64,000 nt of DNA, from the NCBI GenBank assembly GCA_021156365.1, contig JAJNDK010000003.1, positions 434,001-498,000 on the forward strand, in the 5' to 3' direction. Shown piece by piece: positions 8,783-17,518 of this stretch. How positions within the stretch are numbered: position 1 is the first letter of the stretch; each line of letters opens with the position of its first letter. The translations under genes and the position numbers were made by a program. The DNA comes from Bacteroidota bacterium. Lineage in GTDB: Bacteria; Bacteroidota; Bacteroidia; B-17B0; Aurantibacillaceae. A model generated the notes under the pieces. The model saw only the letters and a program-made list of their open reading frames with translations. It was not told where the DNA came from and made no database searches.

Positions 8783-8790
8783 CAAAGGTA
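8783..8790 (-). promoter_or_regulatory. Bacteroidota -7 promoter box (TACCTTTG) for the ctaB operon
   Basis: TACCTTTG on the minus strand fits the TAnnTTTG consensus. Only nine bases separate it from the ctaB ATG, so transcription would begin at or very near the start codon. A TTTG lies upstream at 8819-8816, 25 bases away, somewhat wider than the usual spacing, so the -33 element is uncertain. Confidence 0.6.
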
Positions 8791-8938
8791 CAAATTTATG
8801 TAGGTTTTCGCCATACAAATTAAGCATTTCACCGAAAAAATTGGGTGGAAGGAAAAAAGCAGTCTAATTTTAATGTCTGGAAATATAATGTGCTTACAGG
8901 TGATTTTTTAATTTACCTGATACTAACTAACCCTGTGT

Positions 8939-10828
8939 ATGAGATTTTTTTATGTTGTTGTAGTTATTGTCTTGTGGACCCCTTATAGATCCAATGCCCA
9001 ATCGGGACCGGCCGGAGTAGGAACCAGTACCAATAACGTTCTCTGGCTGAAAGCTGATGCGGGCACTTCTACTACCACTGATGGAAGCGCCATCAGTAGC
9101 TGGAACGATCAATCGGGAAATTCCATTCATGTTTCTCAAAGTACCTCCGCTCAGCAGCCAACATACAAGGCTACTTTGATGAACGGCATGCCAGCCGTTG
9201 AATTTGATAACAGCACCACTGCCGGCCAAAACGATCTTTTTACCGCTCCCGATAACACATTGCTTGATAATACCGCCGGTTACACGGCTTTTTCCGTTGT
9301 GCGTATGAAAGGCCTTAGCGGCAATGCGCAGTGTATTTTTTCAAAAAGGACAACTATAGATACGGATGAGGCCTTTATGCTCTTTTTTTATACCGGCAAT
9401 AATTTGTACCTCGATGTAGACGGACTGGCTGATCGCTTCAATACATCCAACACCTATACGACCAATACCAATTATCTGGTCGGCTTTAATTATGATGGTA
9501 GTCTTGCTTCTGCACAACGCAGTAAAATAACGGAAGGTGATTCGGTGCGCCGTATATCCGGCGAAGCAAGTGTTACCGTAGGTGATAAGCCTTCACCGCT
9601 TGTGATCGGTGCTACACACTCCGGCGACAACCGGCCTTTCAACGGATACATATCGGAATTGATCCTGTATCGTACTGCATTGAATCAGGCCCAGCGCACG
9701 ATCGTATACAATTACCTTTCGGCAAAATACGATATCGCATTGCTGCGAAATGATAAGTATACAGGTGATGATGCATCAAGAGGCCATTTCGACCGGGATG
9801 TGGCAGGCATAGGACAGGAAGCGAGTGGCAGCAATACTACTTTTAATGCATCTGCCACAAAGGGATTGAGCCTCACCGCTATCTCAGGTCTCGATAATGG
9901 CGATTATGCGCTGGCAGGTCACAGGTACCCCTTCAATTGGCAGAATACAACAGATGTGGGAGGTATGACCGGCACCAACAATGCCCGTTGGGAGCGCAAT
10001 TGGTATATCGATGTGACAAATGCGGCTACTTCATTAGGTATGGATTTTGAGTTCGATTTCAGCGATGCAGGGATCAGTGGCTCACCGGCAGGAAGCGTAT
10101 CCAATTATGTGCTGCTCTATCGCGCTACCAATTCCGGCAACTGGACAGAGCTGGCAACTGCCAATTCGATTCCGGGAGACCGGGTGAAATTCAACGGATA
10201 CACGCTTGTAAATGATGGTTATTACACGGTCGGGACCAAAAACTATACAGTGAGCCCGCTTCCCGTTTCTTTGCTGAGCTTTACAGCAACAAAAGAGATG
10301 AATAAAACACTGTTGCAATGGGAAACAATTACGGAAACAAACAATAATTATTTTACACTGGAGCGCTCGGGTGATGCCGTTAATTATACGAAGATCGCCA
10401 CGCTGAATTCGAAATCCCTTACGGGGAACAGCAATTCCAGCCTTCTGTACAATTTCACAGATGAAACCCCTCTTTGGGGACTGAATTATTACCGCCTGAG
10501 TCAAACGGATCATAACGGGGAAGAAAAAGTATTTCCCCCTGTATCTGTACTGTTGGAGAAGGATAAGAACATCTCTTTTGTTTTGTATCCGAATCCGAAT
10601 AAAGGAGCATTTTCTGTTGATTTCACAGGCATTGAGAACAATCATGAGATCCGCGTCGAATTGTTTGATCAGCTTGGCAGGAGTGTATACAGCCAGTCGT
10701 TCTTTAACGAAGATCGGGATAACGGTAGCTTTCAGCTGATACCGGAGCATCCGCTTGAAGCTGCTGCGTATAATGTGAAAATTACGGTAGAAGGGATAAG
10801 CTATTATCTCACAACCATTGTGCAATAA
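8939..10828 (+). CDS. Secreted LamG/concanavalin-like protein with T9SS type A sorting domain (copy 1)
   Basis: 629 residues. It has a signal peptide (MRFFYVVVVIVLW...), then a start block SGPAGVGTSTNNVLWLKADA typical of a LamG/concanavalin-like fold: a jelly roll with NDQSGN, GYISELILYR and LSAKYDIAL phrases (about 25-265). Next is a conserved segment around DKYTGDDASRGHFDRDVAGIG, a fibronectin-like region (LLSFTATKEMNKTLLQWETITETNN), and a C-terminal type A sorting domain starting at YPNPNKGAF. It should be exported by the type IX system and anchored at the surface. The next gene is a close tandem copy. No active site is recognised. Confidence 0.88.
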   Translation: MRFFYVVVVIVLWTPYRSNAQSGPAGVGTSTNNVLWLKADAGTSTTTDGSAISSWNDQSGNSIHVSQSTSAQQPTYKATLMNGMPAVEFDNSTTAGQNDLFTAPDNTLLDNTAGYTAFSVVRMKGLSGNAQCIFSKRTTIDTDEAFMLFFYTGNNLYLDVDGLADRFNTSNTYTTNTNYLVGFNYDGSLASAQRSKITEGDSVRRISGEASVTVGDKPSPLVIGATHSGDNRPFNGYISELILYRTALNQAQRTIVYNYLSAKYDIALLRNDKYTGDDASRGHFDRDVAGIGQEASGSNTTFNASATKGLSLTAISGLDNGDYALAGHRYPFNWQNTTDVGGMTGTNNARWERNWYIDVTNAATSLGMDFEFDFSDAGISGSPAGSVSNYVLLYRATNSGNWTELATANSIPGDRVKFNGYTLVNDGYYTVGTKNYTVSPLPVSLLSFTATKEMNKTLLQWETITETNNNYFTLERSGDAVNYTKIATLNSKSLTGNSNSSLLYNFTDETPLWGLNYYRLSQTDHNGEEKVFPPVSVLLEKDKNISFVLYPNPNKGAFSVDFTGIENNHEIRVELFDQLGRSVYSQSFFNEDRDNGSFQLIPEHPLEAAAYNVKITVEGISYYLTTIVQ

Positions 10829-10964
10829 AGCACTGCCGACAAGATCTTTCTGTTACAACTAAAAAGAAGAAATTCTTACATGTGCAAGGTGCTTTTTAAA
10901 GCACGTTGGTGAGCCCGGTTCATATGAACGTACTTTGCTCAGGTAAATCACTCACATAAAACGT

Positions 10965-12851
10965 ATGTACAGGTTCTATTTTATTTCGCTTTTCATTACT
11001 GCAGGTTTGCAGTTATTTTCACAATCAGGTCCGGCAGGTGTTGGATCGTCTGTCAATAATGTTCTTTGGCTGAAGGCGGATGCCGGAACATCTGCAACCA
11101 CGGATGCAAGCGCCATCAGCAGCTGGAACGATCAATCGGGAAATGCTATTCATGTTTCGCAGGGTACAGCTGTTCAGCAGCCTCTCTACAAAGCGTCATT
11201 AATGAACGGGATGCCTGCCATTGAATTTGACAATATCAGTACCGCAGGACAGAATGATTACCTCAGTGCAGCAGACAATTCCCTGTTGGATAATACGGCA
11301 GGATATACCACATTTTCTGTTGTGCGAATGAAAACTTTTAACGGAACCGGACAAAGTATTTTATCCAAAAGGACGGCGGTAGATGCCGATGAAGCTTTTA
11401 TGTTTTTCTTCTACACCGGCAATAATATGTACCTTGACGTAGACGGACTGAATAACCGGTTTAATAGTGCGCATGCTTATTCCGTTAATACGAATTACCT
11501 GCTTGGGTTTACATATGATGGAACTGCGGCATCCGCTTCCCGCAGTAAGATCCTGGAAGGGGATTCTGTCCGGAAAGTTTCCACCGAGTTAAGCACCTTT
11601 GTCTCAGACAAACCTTCCCCGCTCACAATCGGCGCCACTCACATTACAGACCCCAGGTCTTTTGGCGGCTATATATCTGAAATCATCATGTATCGCTCGG
11701 TGCTCAATGATGCCCAGCACACTATTGTCAACAATTACTTATCGGCAAAATATGATATCGCCCTGCTGAAAAACGATAAATATGCCGGTGACGATATGAT
11801 CAAAGGCGATTTTGACAAGGATGTGGCAGGTATCGGGCAGGACGCAAACGGCAGCAACACCACTTTTGATGCAGCAACTACAAAGGGTTTGAAATTGACT
11901 GCTACTGCGGGATTTGATAATGGTGATTATATTTTTACCGGTCACCGGTATCCGTATAACTGGCAGAATATAACAGATGTGAGCGGAATGACGGGTATTA
12001 ACAATGCCCGTTGGGAACGGAACTGGTATATTGATATTACCAATACTTCCACAGTTCCGGCTGTAGATCTTGAATTTGATTTCAGTGATGCAGGCATTGC
12101 CGGATTGCCTTCCGGAAACGATTCCGGATATGTGCTGTTGTACAGACCCGTTAATTACGGTAACTGGACTGAGCTGGCAACATCGGGTACCATTGTGGGT
12201 GACCGGGTTATTTTTACCGGTTACCAGTTAATGAATGACGGTTATTATACCTTAGGAGGCAAAAACTATATGACAGGCACCCTCTCTGTTTCTCTCTTGA
12301 ATTTTGAGGCAACACAGGAAAAGAGCGGAGCACATCTGCAGTGGGAAACTGCCACGGAAACCGACAATAAATTTTATACTCTGGAGCGTTCGGTTGATGC
12401 GATAGAATATGAGGAAATTGCAAGACTTGACTCAAAAGCAACAGATGGGAGCAGTACTGTGAAACTTAGCTATAGTTTCACAGACCCAATGCCCTTAGAA
12501 GGATTAAGCTACTACCGTCTGCGTCAAACGGATTTTAACGGGCAGGGAAAAGTATTTGCCCCGGTATCGTTCCTGTTCGAAAAAGAAAAACAGCTGTCTT
12601 TTACCTTGTATCCAAACCCCGGGAAGGGAGATTTTATGCTTGACTATGCAGGAGTGGGGAGCAATGAAGACATACAGGTGGGAGTATTTGATCTGCAGGG
12701 AAGAAATGTGTACAACCATACTTTTTCGAGTGGCGCAGCAGGACAGGGTACTCTGCAGGTGCTTCCATACAATAAACCGGAGGCGGGACTTTATTTTGTG
12801 CAGATAAACTGTGCAGGAACTATGTACACACTAAAAGAGATCATTGAATAA
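10965..12851 (+). CDS. Secreted LamG/concanavalin-like protein with T9SS type A sorting domain (copy 2)
   Basis: 628 residues, collinear with the previous gene from the signal peptide to the C-terminus: SGPAGVGSSVNNVLWLKADA, DKYAGDDMIKGDFDKDVAGI and TIVNNYLSAKYDIALLKNDK correspond block for block. This is a tandem duplication that has diverged, most strongly in the signal peptide and the last ~100 residues. The type A sorting domain begins at YPNPGKGDF. The gap between copies is 136 nt with no strong terminator, so they may be co-transcribed. A 16-bp stem terminator follows the stop codon. Confidence 0.88.
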   Translation: MYRFYFISLFITAGLQLFSQSGPAGVGSSVNNVLWLKADAGTSATTDASAISSWNDQSGNAIHVSQGTAVQQPLYKASLMNGMPAIEFDNISTAGQNDYLSAADNSLLDNTAGYTTFSVVRMKTFNGTGQSILSKRTAVDADEAFMFFFYTGNNMYLDVDGLNNRFNSAHAYSVNTNYLLGFTYDGTAASASRSKILEGDSVRKVSTELSTFVSDKPSPLTIGATHITDPRSFGGYISEIIMYRSVLNDAQHTIVNNYLSAKYDIALLKNDKYAGDDMIKGDFDKDVAGIGQDANGSNTTFDAATTKGLKLTATAGFDNGDYIFTGHRYPYNWQNITDVSGMTGINNARWERNWYIDITNTSTVPAVDLEFDFSDAGIAGLPSGNDSGYVLLYRPVNYGNWTELATSGTIVGDRVIFTGYQLMNDGYYTLGGKNYMTGTLSVSLLNFEATQEKSGAHLQWETATETDNKFYTLERSVDAIEYEEIARLDSKATDGSSTVKLSYSFTDPMPLEGLSYYRLRQTDFNGQGKVFAPVSFLFEKEKQLSFTLYPNPGKGDFMLDYAGVGSNEDIQVGVFDLQGRNVYNHTFSSGAAGQGTLQVLPYNKPEAGLYFVQINCAGTMYTLKEIIE

Positions 12852-12890
12852 AATAAAGAGCTATCTGCCCGCGACAGATAGCTCTTTATT
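12852..12890. terminator. Bidirectional terminator between convergent genes
   Basis: A perfect 16-bp inverted repeat (AATAAAGAGCTATCTG at 12852-12867, complement at 12875-12890) has A/T-rich flanks on both sides. It lies between the stop of the plus-strand LamG-like gene and the stop of the minus-strand LTxxQ gene at 12912, so it can serve both. Confidence 0.85.
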
Positions 12891-12911
12891 TAATGGATAG
12901 CCCGGTGATTT

Positions 12912-13355
12912 TTATTCTTCCGACGGGAGCAGCTCCTCTACTTCTTCTTCGGCTGTTGCCTGGGCTTTGTTTTCTTTCCCGCCTTTCTTTCCTTTATCTC
13001 TCCTTGCAGCTTTGCGTTTTGCTTTCAGCTTGTCGATCTGCTCCGGAGTTAAGATGGGTTTCACTGCCAGTGCATATTCTTTGTGTGCTGCTTTGATCTC
13101 TGCTTTTGCCGTTTCCCGCTGATCGGGCTGACCTTTGTATTTTGCACGAATGCCATCAACTTTCTGAGCTCTTACCAGTGCCAGGTTGTATACCTGTGTT
13201 TTCTGATCTGGAGTGAGTGATACTGTTTTGTCTAAATTATCAGCGGATTTCTGAGCCCTTTGTTCAGGCGTGGTTTTAGGCTGACCTTTCGCATTTTGTG
13301 CTATTGCTGCAGAAACGGAAAATAATACGGTGAGCAGGAGGATGATCTTTTTCAT
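12912..13355 (-). CDS. Periplasmic LTxxQ/Spy-like protein, single domain
   Basis: 147 residues from the ATG at 13355; an upstream in-frame ATG adds 13 polar residues and would break the signal peptide (MKKIILLLTVLFSVSAAIAQ). The mature part is helical and very charged, with two LTP[D/E]Q motifs (LTPDQKTQVYNLAL and LTPEQIDKLKAKRK), the hallmark of the Spy/CpxP-like LTxxQ family. A basic stretch (KRKAARRDKGKKGGK) precedes an acidic end. Such proteins act as periplasmic chaperones or stress sensors. The next gene upstream carries two copies of the same domain. Confidence 0.8.
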   Translation of the reverse strand: MKKIILLLTVLFSVSAAIAQNAKGQPKTTPEQRAQKSADNLDKTVSLTPDQKTQVYNLALVRAQKVDGIRAKYKGQPDQRETAKAEIKAAHKEYALAVKPILTPEQIDKLKAKRKAARRDKGKKGGKENKAQATAEEEVEELLPSEE

Positions 13356-13420
13356 AATTGTTTTGTTTAATGGATTTCGGATACTATGATGCATGAAAAG
13401 GGACAGGGTTTAATCCGGTC

Positions 13421-13462
13421 AAAAAAAAGAGCCGTCGCCTGAGATGGACAGCTCTTTTATTA
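13421..13462 (-). terminator. Terminator of the two-domain LTxxQ gene
   Basis: On the minus strand AAAAGAGCTGTC pairs with GACGGCTCTTTT (one U-G wobble) and is followed by a run of eight T. It lies just past the stop at 13472. Confidence 0.8.
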
Positions 13463-13471
13463 TTTCTGAAT

Positions 13472-14218
13472 TTATTTTTCTCCTTCCGGATTTGCCGGGA
13501 TCCCGGACTCTTTCACAGAAGGTTTTGTATGCAATTTTTTGCCGCCTTTATGATGCTCTTTGCGGCAGGCCTCCATTTTTGCTGCCTGCTCCGGCGTTAG
13601 TATTGGTTTCAGTGCGATCCTGTAATCTTCGTGTATGATCTTCATTTCTTTTTTTGCAGCTTCTTTTTGTTCCGGCTGGCCTTTGTATTTCTCCCGGATC
13701 GCCTGCATTTTCCGGGTTTTTGTTAATGCCAGACCGTATACCTGTGTTTTTTGATCGGGGGTAAGTGTTATGGTTTCATCCAGTTTGTTTACTGATCGTT
13801 GTGCCCGCTGTTCGGGACTGACTTTTTGCTTATGCTCCGCTGCCGCTGCTTTGTGTGCTGCTTTTTTCTCCTCCATCTTTGCGTTTTGTTCGGGTGTCAG
13901 AAGAGTTTTCAGGGCGGTCTCATATTCATCGCGGGCGGTTTTCATTTCGCCTTTTGCCGTTTCTTTCTGCTCCGGTTTACCTTTGTATTTCTCACGGATG
14001 ACGTCTTTTTTCTTTGCTTTGGTCAGAGCAAGCTTGTATGCCTGTGTTTTTTGATCGGCAGTAAGTGCAACTGTTTTGTCGAGCCTGTCCGTTGTTTTCT
14101 GTGCTCTTTGTTCGGGAGAGGCTTTCGGATGATCGGCTTTGGCCTTTGTAGCTCCGTCCTGCGCGGCTGCTGTGCTTATCGAAAACACTACTGCCAGGGC
14201 TATGATTATTTTTTTCAT
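13472..14218 (-). CDS. Periplasmic LTxxQ/Spy-like protein with a duplicated domain
   Basis: 248 residues with signal peptide MKKIIIALAVVFSISTAAAQ. Two copies of an approximately 100-residue unit follow. Each runs SPEQRAQ(K/R), L-T-x-D-Q-K-T-Q-x-Y, I-R-E-K-Y-K-G-(K/Q)-P-E-Q-K-E, then LTPEQ: copy one about residues 33-115, copy two about 133-215. The neighbouring gene at 12912-13355 has just one copy. The tail is Lys/His-rich (CRKEHHKGGKKLH) and could bind metal, which is inference. Its own terminator separates it from the single-domain gene. Probable role: periplasmic chaperone-like or envelope-stress protein. Confidence 0.82.
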   Translation of the reverse strand: MKKIIIALAVVFSISTAAAQDGATKAKADHPKASPEQRAQKTTDRLDKTVALTADQKTQAYKLALTKAKKKDVIREKYKGKPEQKETAKGEMKTARDEYETALKTLLTPEQNAKMEEKKAAHKAAAAEHKQKVSPEQRAQRSVNKLDETITLTPDQKTQVYGLALTKTRKMQAIREKYKGQPEQKEAAKKEMKIIHEDYRIALKPILTPEQAAKMEACRKEHHKGGKKLHTKPSVKESGIPANPEGEK

Positions 14219-14367
14219 GATCGTTTTGTTTAATTGTTTGTGGTTAGAGACTAAAAATATGCCAAAGTTTAATCAGCTGTGAAAATAAACCTGTAACTTA
14301 AATACAGACTGCCGTTATAGCTTTATAAAGAAAAAATTTCGATATTTACCAGAACAAAAAATAATAT

Positions 14368-14889
14368 ATGGGAAACATTTTTGAAATCTTATTGATTGTA
14401 ATTGCAGCAGGAGCAGTATTTGCTACCTCTTATTTTTTAATCCGCACATTTTTGAACAACGAGAACAGGAGAAGGGAACTGGAGATCCGGAAGGCATCTC
14501 TTTCACTGGTAGCTCCTATACGCCTTCAGGCTTACGAACGGGTGGTTATTTTCCTGGAGCGCCTGCATCCCAATAACCTGGTGCTGCGTGTAAACAAGGT
14601 AGGAATGACCTCTCACCAGCTGCATGCAGAATTACTGAAAACGGTAAAAAGCGAGTACGAGCACAATATCTCCCAGCAGATCTATATGAGTCACGGCGCA
14701 TGGGAACTGGTGAAAACAGCCAAAGAAGAAACCCTGAAGCTCATCAATATCTCTACAACCAAAGTCCCTGAGAACGCCAAAAGCCAGGATCTGGCAGCTG
14801 TTATCCTGCAGATCACTTCCAGCGTGGATAAAATGCCGAGCCAGGTGGCACAGGAATTCCTGAAAAAAGAAATTGCACAGTACTATTAA
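14368..14889 (+). CDS. Conserved single-pass membrane protein (DUF7935-like)
   Basis: 173 residues. An N-terminal membrane helix (about 5-26) is followed by a charged helical cytoplasmic part: ENRRRELEIRKASLSLVAPIRLQAYERVVIFLERLHPNNL and later SHGAWELVKTAKEETLKLIN. This pattern matches a small conserved Bacteroidota family, which I believe is DUF7935; its function is not known. It stands alone between divergent and convergent neighbours and ends at a strong terminator. Confidence 0.75.
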   Translation: MGNIFEILLIVIAAGAVFATSYFLIRTFLNNENRRRELEIRKASLSLVAPIRLQAYERVVIFLERLHPNNLVLRVNKVGMTSHQLHAELLKTVKSEYEHNISQQIYMSHGAWELVKTAKEETLKLINISTTKVPENAKSQDLAAVILQITSSVDKMPSQVAQEFLKKEIAQYY

Positions 14890-14910
14890 GCAAAAACCAT
14901 AAAAAATAAA

Positions 14911-14946
14911 AGCCATCCCAACGATACTGTCGGGATGGCTTTTTTG
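14911..14946 (+). terminator. Rho-independent terminator
   Basis: AGCCATCCC (14911-14919) pairs with GGGATGGCT (14932-14940) and is followed by a run of T. It lies 21 nt after the stop of the upstream plus-strand gene. Confidence 0.9.
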
Positions 14947-15035
14947 TTGCAGGCACAGGTTAGTTTGCCTGCGGGACTGATAAGGGTGTCAGTTTTTCTT
15001 TAATTTTTTTCGTTGTGAGCTTTCATTCAGTTTGC

Positions 15036-16946
15036 TTATAAAGGAAGTTCTATAGTAAACCGGGTTCCTGCATTTGGCGTACTCTCTACATGTATACTTC
15101 CTCCTATTACTTCTATCTGGGTCTTTACCATAAAGAGTCCCATCCCTTTTCCTTCTACGTTTGTATGAAAGCGCTTATACAGGCCGAATAGTTTATCCCC
15201 GTGCTGATTGAGGTCGATACCGATTCCATTGTCGCTGAAAACCAGCTGCATTTTCTTGTTTTTAACGGAACTGCTTATTTCAATAATAGGCGTCCGGCCA
15301 CGTTGCTTGTATTTTATACTGTTGGAGATGAGGTTATAGAAAATGCTGTGGATATAACTTTTAATGGTATGGGTTTGGCCCACTTCCGTGAAGTCCGTCG
15401 TGATCTGTACATTTTGTTTCTGAATAAGGTTTTGAATACTGGATTTGACAACGTTTACCAGCTCCTGAAATTCAACGGTTTCTTTGCTTTCCGTAATTTC
15501 CGCCCGTGCCTGGAGTATTTTATTCAGATCTTTTACTGTTTCATCCAATTGTTCTACGGCAGTGAATAAGAATTGCTGGCTTTTTATCCGGTCTTCCTCC
15601 GAAACGCTTCCTTTCAGGACATGAGAGAGGCCAAGGATATTAGCGATGGGGGCGCGCAAATTATGGGAAATAATGTAGGTGAACTGTTCAAGTTTTTTGC
15701 TTCGTTGGATCATGTCTGCAACCATTTTTTCCCGCTCTTCTTCAGCAAGTTTTCTGTCGGTTACATCGTGCGCTATTCCATGCAGACGAACCGGTTTTTG
15801 GTTGGCATCCAATTCGTATTTGCATTTCGAACTGATGTATTTTACAGTTCCGTCCTTCAGCAGGATGCGGTGAGTCATACTGATATTGCTTAAATTTTTT
15901 TGTGCTTTTGCAACCTCTTCGTTCACCTTGTCCAGGTCCTCCGGATGAATAAAAGAGATCCATTCTGCGTAAGTTTTCTGATTATCATCGGGTGTGAGCC
16001 CATAGATCCTGCAGCACTCATCCGACCAAACAGCGAGTCCGGTTGATAGATCCATTTCCCAGTTGCCGAGGTGCGCTATTGCCTGAGATTCTTTAAGCCC
16101 TTTTTCACTTCTTTTTATTTTTTTCTCCGCTTTTTTTATTGCGGTAATGTCACGGGCATGGCAGGCAGCGCCAATTATCGTATTCCCGTTACGGATCGGG
16201 CAATAAGAGATCTCCGACCAGCCTTCTACCGGTGCATCCACATATTCGATCTCAACCACTGTTTCTCCTGTAAATACCCGTTCATAGTAGCTTTTGAAAC
16301 GCTCAGCCTGCTCGGTCGAAAAAGCGAAGGAAAGCATATTATTCCCTTTCTCCATTCTCTTGCCTGATATCAGTTCCATTAATTCAACCAGCGGTTCGTT
16401 GGATGTGATCAGGTTATAATTTCTGTCTACACTCCACATCAGATCGGTGGTATTGTTGATAAGGGCAGTGAGGTTATTTTTATCAAATTCCCATTCCTGT
16501 GGAAGTCTCATCTCCTCAACGATTGTTTCCCGGCTGGCTGATGAATTTGAAAATACAACAAGAATACCTTCTTCTATCGGTTCCACACTGATCTTTACCC
16601 ATTGTTTTGATCCGCCGGCGTACTCAAATTCGGTTTCGAATTGCCGGTTTTGCCGGGTATACATGCAATCGGCAAAAACACTGAAAGCCTGTGTTTTTTT
16701 GAAACCCGGATGCCGTTCCAGCAGGCTGCATCCCAATAGTTTTTCGCGGGATGTTTTTTCCAATGAAACGATCACATTATTTACATATAAATAACGCCAG
16801 TTAAAATCGATGATCTGTATACCTTCCTGCAGCAGATCAAATGTTTTGCTGAATGCATGCCAGGAGCTTGCGGCTTTATACCTGTACGCATCGGTATGAA
16901 TGGGAGCATAGTGATGAGTTCCTGAGTTTCCGGGTTTGAGTATCAT
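15036..16946 (-). CDS. PAS-domain sensor histidine kinase
   Basis: 636 residues without membrane helices. Three PAS-type sensor domains lie at about 32-140, 157-270 and 280-398; the third has a PAC end (GIAHDVTDRKLAEEE). The dimerisation/phosphoacceptor helix has His428 in YIISHNLRAPIANI. The ATPase domain shows the N box (YNLISNSIKYK, 537-547), G1 (DNGIGID, 572-578) and G2 (GKGMGLF, 599-605). It is a soluble kinase that would sense a cytoplasmic signal; ligand unknown. It lies 15 nt after a CheY-like response regulator gene, its probable partner, and has no output domain of its own. Confidence 0.92.
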   Translation of the reverse strand: MILKPGNSGTHHYAPIHTDAYRYKAASSWHAFSKTFDLLQEGIQIIDFNWRYLYVNNVIVSLEKTSREKLLGCSLLERHPGFKKTQAFSVFADCMYTRQNRQFETEFEYAGGSKQWVKISVEPIEEGILVVFSNSSASRETIVEEMRLPQEWEFDKNNLTALINNTTDLMWSVDRNYNLITSNEPLVELMELISGKRMEKGNNMLSFAFSTEQAERFKSYYERVFTGETVVEIEYVDAPVEGWSEISYCPIRNGNTIIGAACHARDITAIKKAEKKIKRSEKGLKESQAIAHLGNWEMDLSTGLAVWSDECCRIYGLTPDDNQKTYAEWISFIHPEDLDKVNEEVAKAQKNLSNISMTHRILLKDGTVKYISSKCKYELDANQKPVRLHGIAHDVTDRKLAEEEREKMVADMIQRSKKLEQFTYIISHNLRAPIANILGLSHVLKGSVSEEDRIKSQQFLFTAVEQLDETVKDLNKILQARAEITESKETVEFQELVNVVKSSIQNLIQKQNVQITTDFTEVGQTHTIKSYIHSIFYNLISNSIKYKQRGRTPIIEISSSVKNKKMQLVFSDNGIGIDLNQHGDKLFGLYKRFHTNVEGKGMGLFMVKTQIEVIGGSIHVESTPNAGTRFTIELPL

Positions 16947-16961
16947 GACTGTGATTTTTAT

Positions 16962-17366
16962 TTAAGTTAAACGTGCGCTGAGCGTTGCTTTTATTTCCTC
17001 AATGATCCCGGTATGCACCAATGGTTTCATATAATGCCCGTCGAATCCTTCGTTCAGGAACCATTCTCTGGCACCTGATTTCGCCGTAACTGCAAGGATC
17101 TTTATGTTTTTGTGTTTGCGGTGATACCTGATCATGCGCATGGTACGTATTCCATCCATTTCCGAATTATTAAGATTTATATCCATCAGGATGAAATCGA
17201 AGTTGGATTTTTCTATTGCTTCGAGGGCATCGTGTCCGTTTGTAACGGTTTCAACCAGGGCGTATTCTTTCAAAAGGTTTTCAGCCAGAAAACAGCAGAT
17301 CGGATCATCATCCACGATCAGTATTTTCGGGGCCTGCTTTGTTTGGGTTGTTATATCTTTTTCCAT
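16962..17366 (-). CDS. CheY-like single-domain response regulator
   Basis: 134 residues from the ATG at 17366; the longer open frame upstream reaches into the divergent promoter region and has no receiver-domain content. The receiver domain has the acidic pair Asp19/Asp20 (with Asp21), phosphoacceptor Asp62 (FILMDINL), Thr94 (AVTAKSG) and Lys114 (YMKPL). There is no DNA-binding output domain. It is the first gene of a two-gene operon with the PAS histidine kinase and probably relays its signal by protein contact. Confidence 0.9.
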   Translation of the reverse strand: MEKDITTQTKQAPKILIVDDDPICCFLAENLLKEYALVETVTNGHDALEAIEKSNFDFILMDINLNNSEMDGIRTMRMIRYHRKHKNIKILAVTAKSGAREWFLNEGFDGHYMKPLVHTGIIEEIKATLSARLT

Positions 17367-17518
17367 GATTTTTCTTTTTGTTAAGACAAAGGTCGTCAGA
17401 GAACGGGCGCAGACCAATCGAATAAAGCCCGGTATTGTACATATGTAAGATTTTCGGGTAATTTGTGCCCCTTCTGCTGGCATTTGATTTGAAAGACTAT
17501 TGGAAACTGAAAACATAT

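Noticed and set aside
10082-10825. A 247-codon open frame on the minus strand inside the first LamG-like gene
   Set aside because: It lies wholly opposite a convincing T9SS gene, has composition typical of an antisense shadow (many Ile, Arg, Cys) and shows no domain.
10889-10904. Hairpin GTGCTTTTTAAAGCAC between the two LamG-like genes
   Set aside because: A seven-pair stem with no T-run after it; too weak to call a terminator.
17465-17518. Extended N-terminus of the alpha/beta hydrolase
   Set aside because: The added residues do not resemble the family and lie in the divergent promoter region; the ATG at 17519 is a better start.
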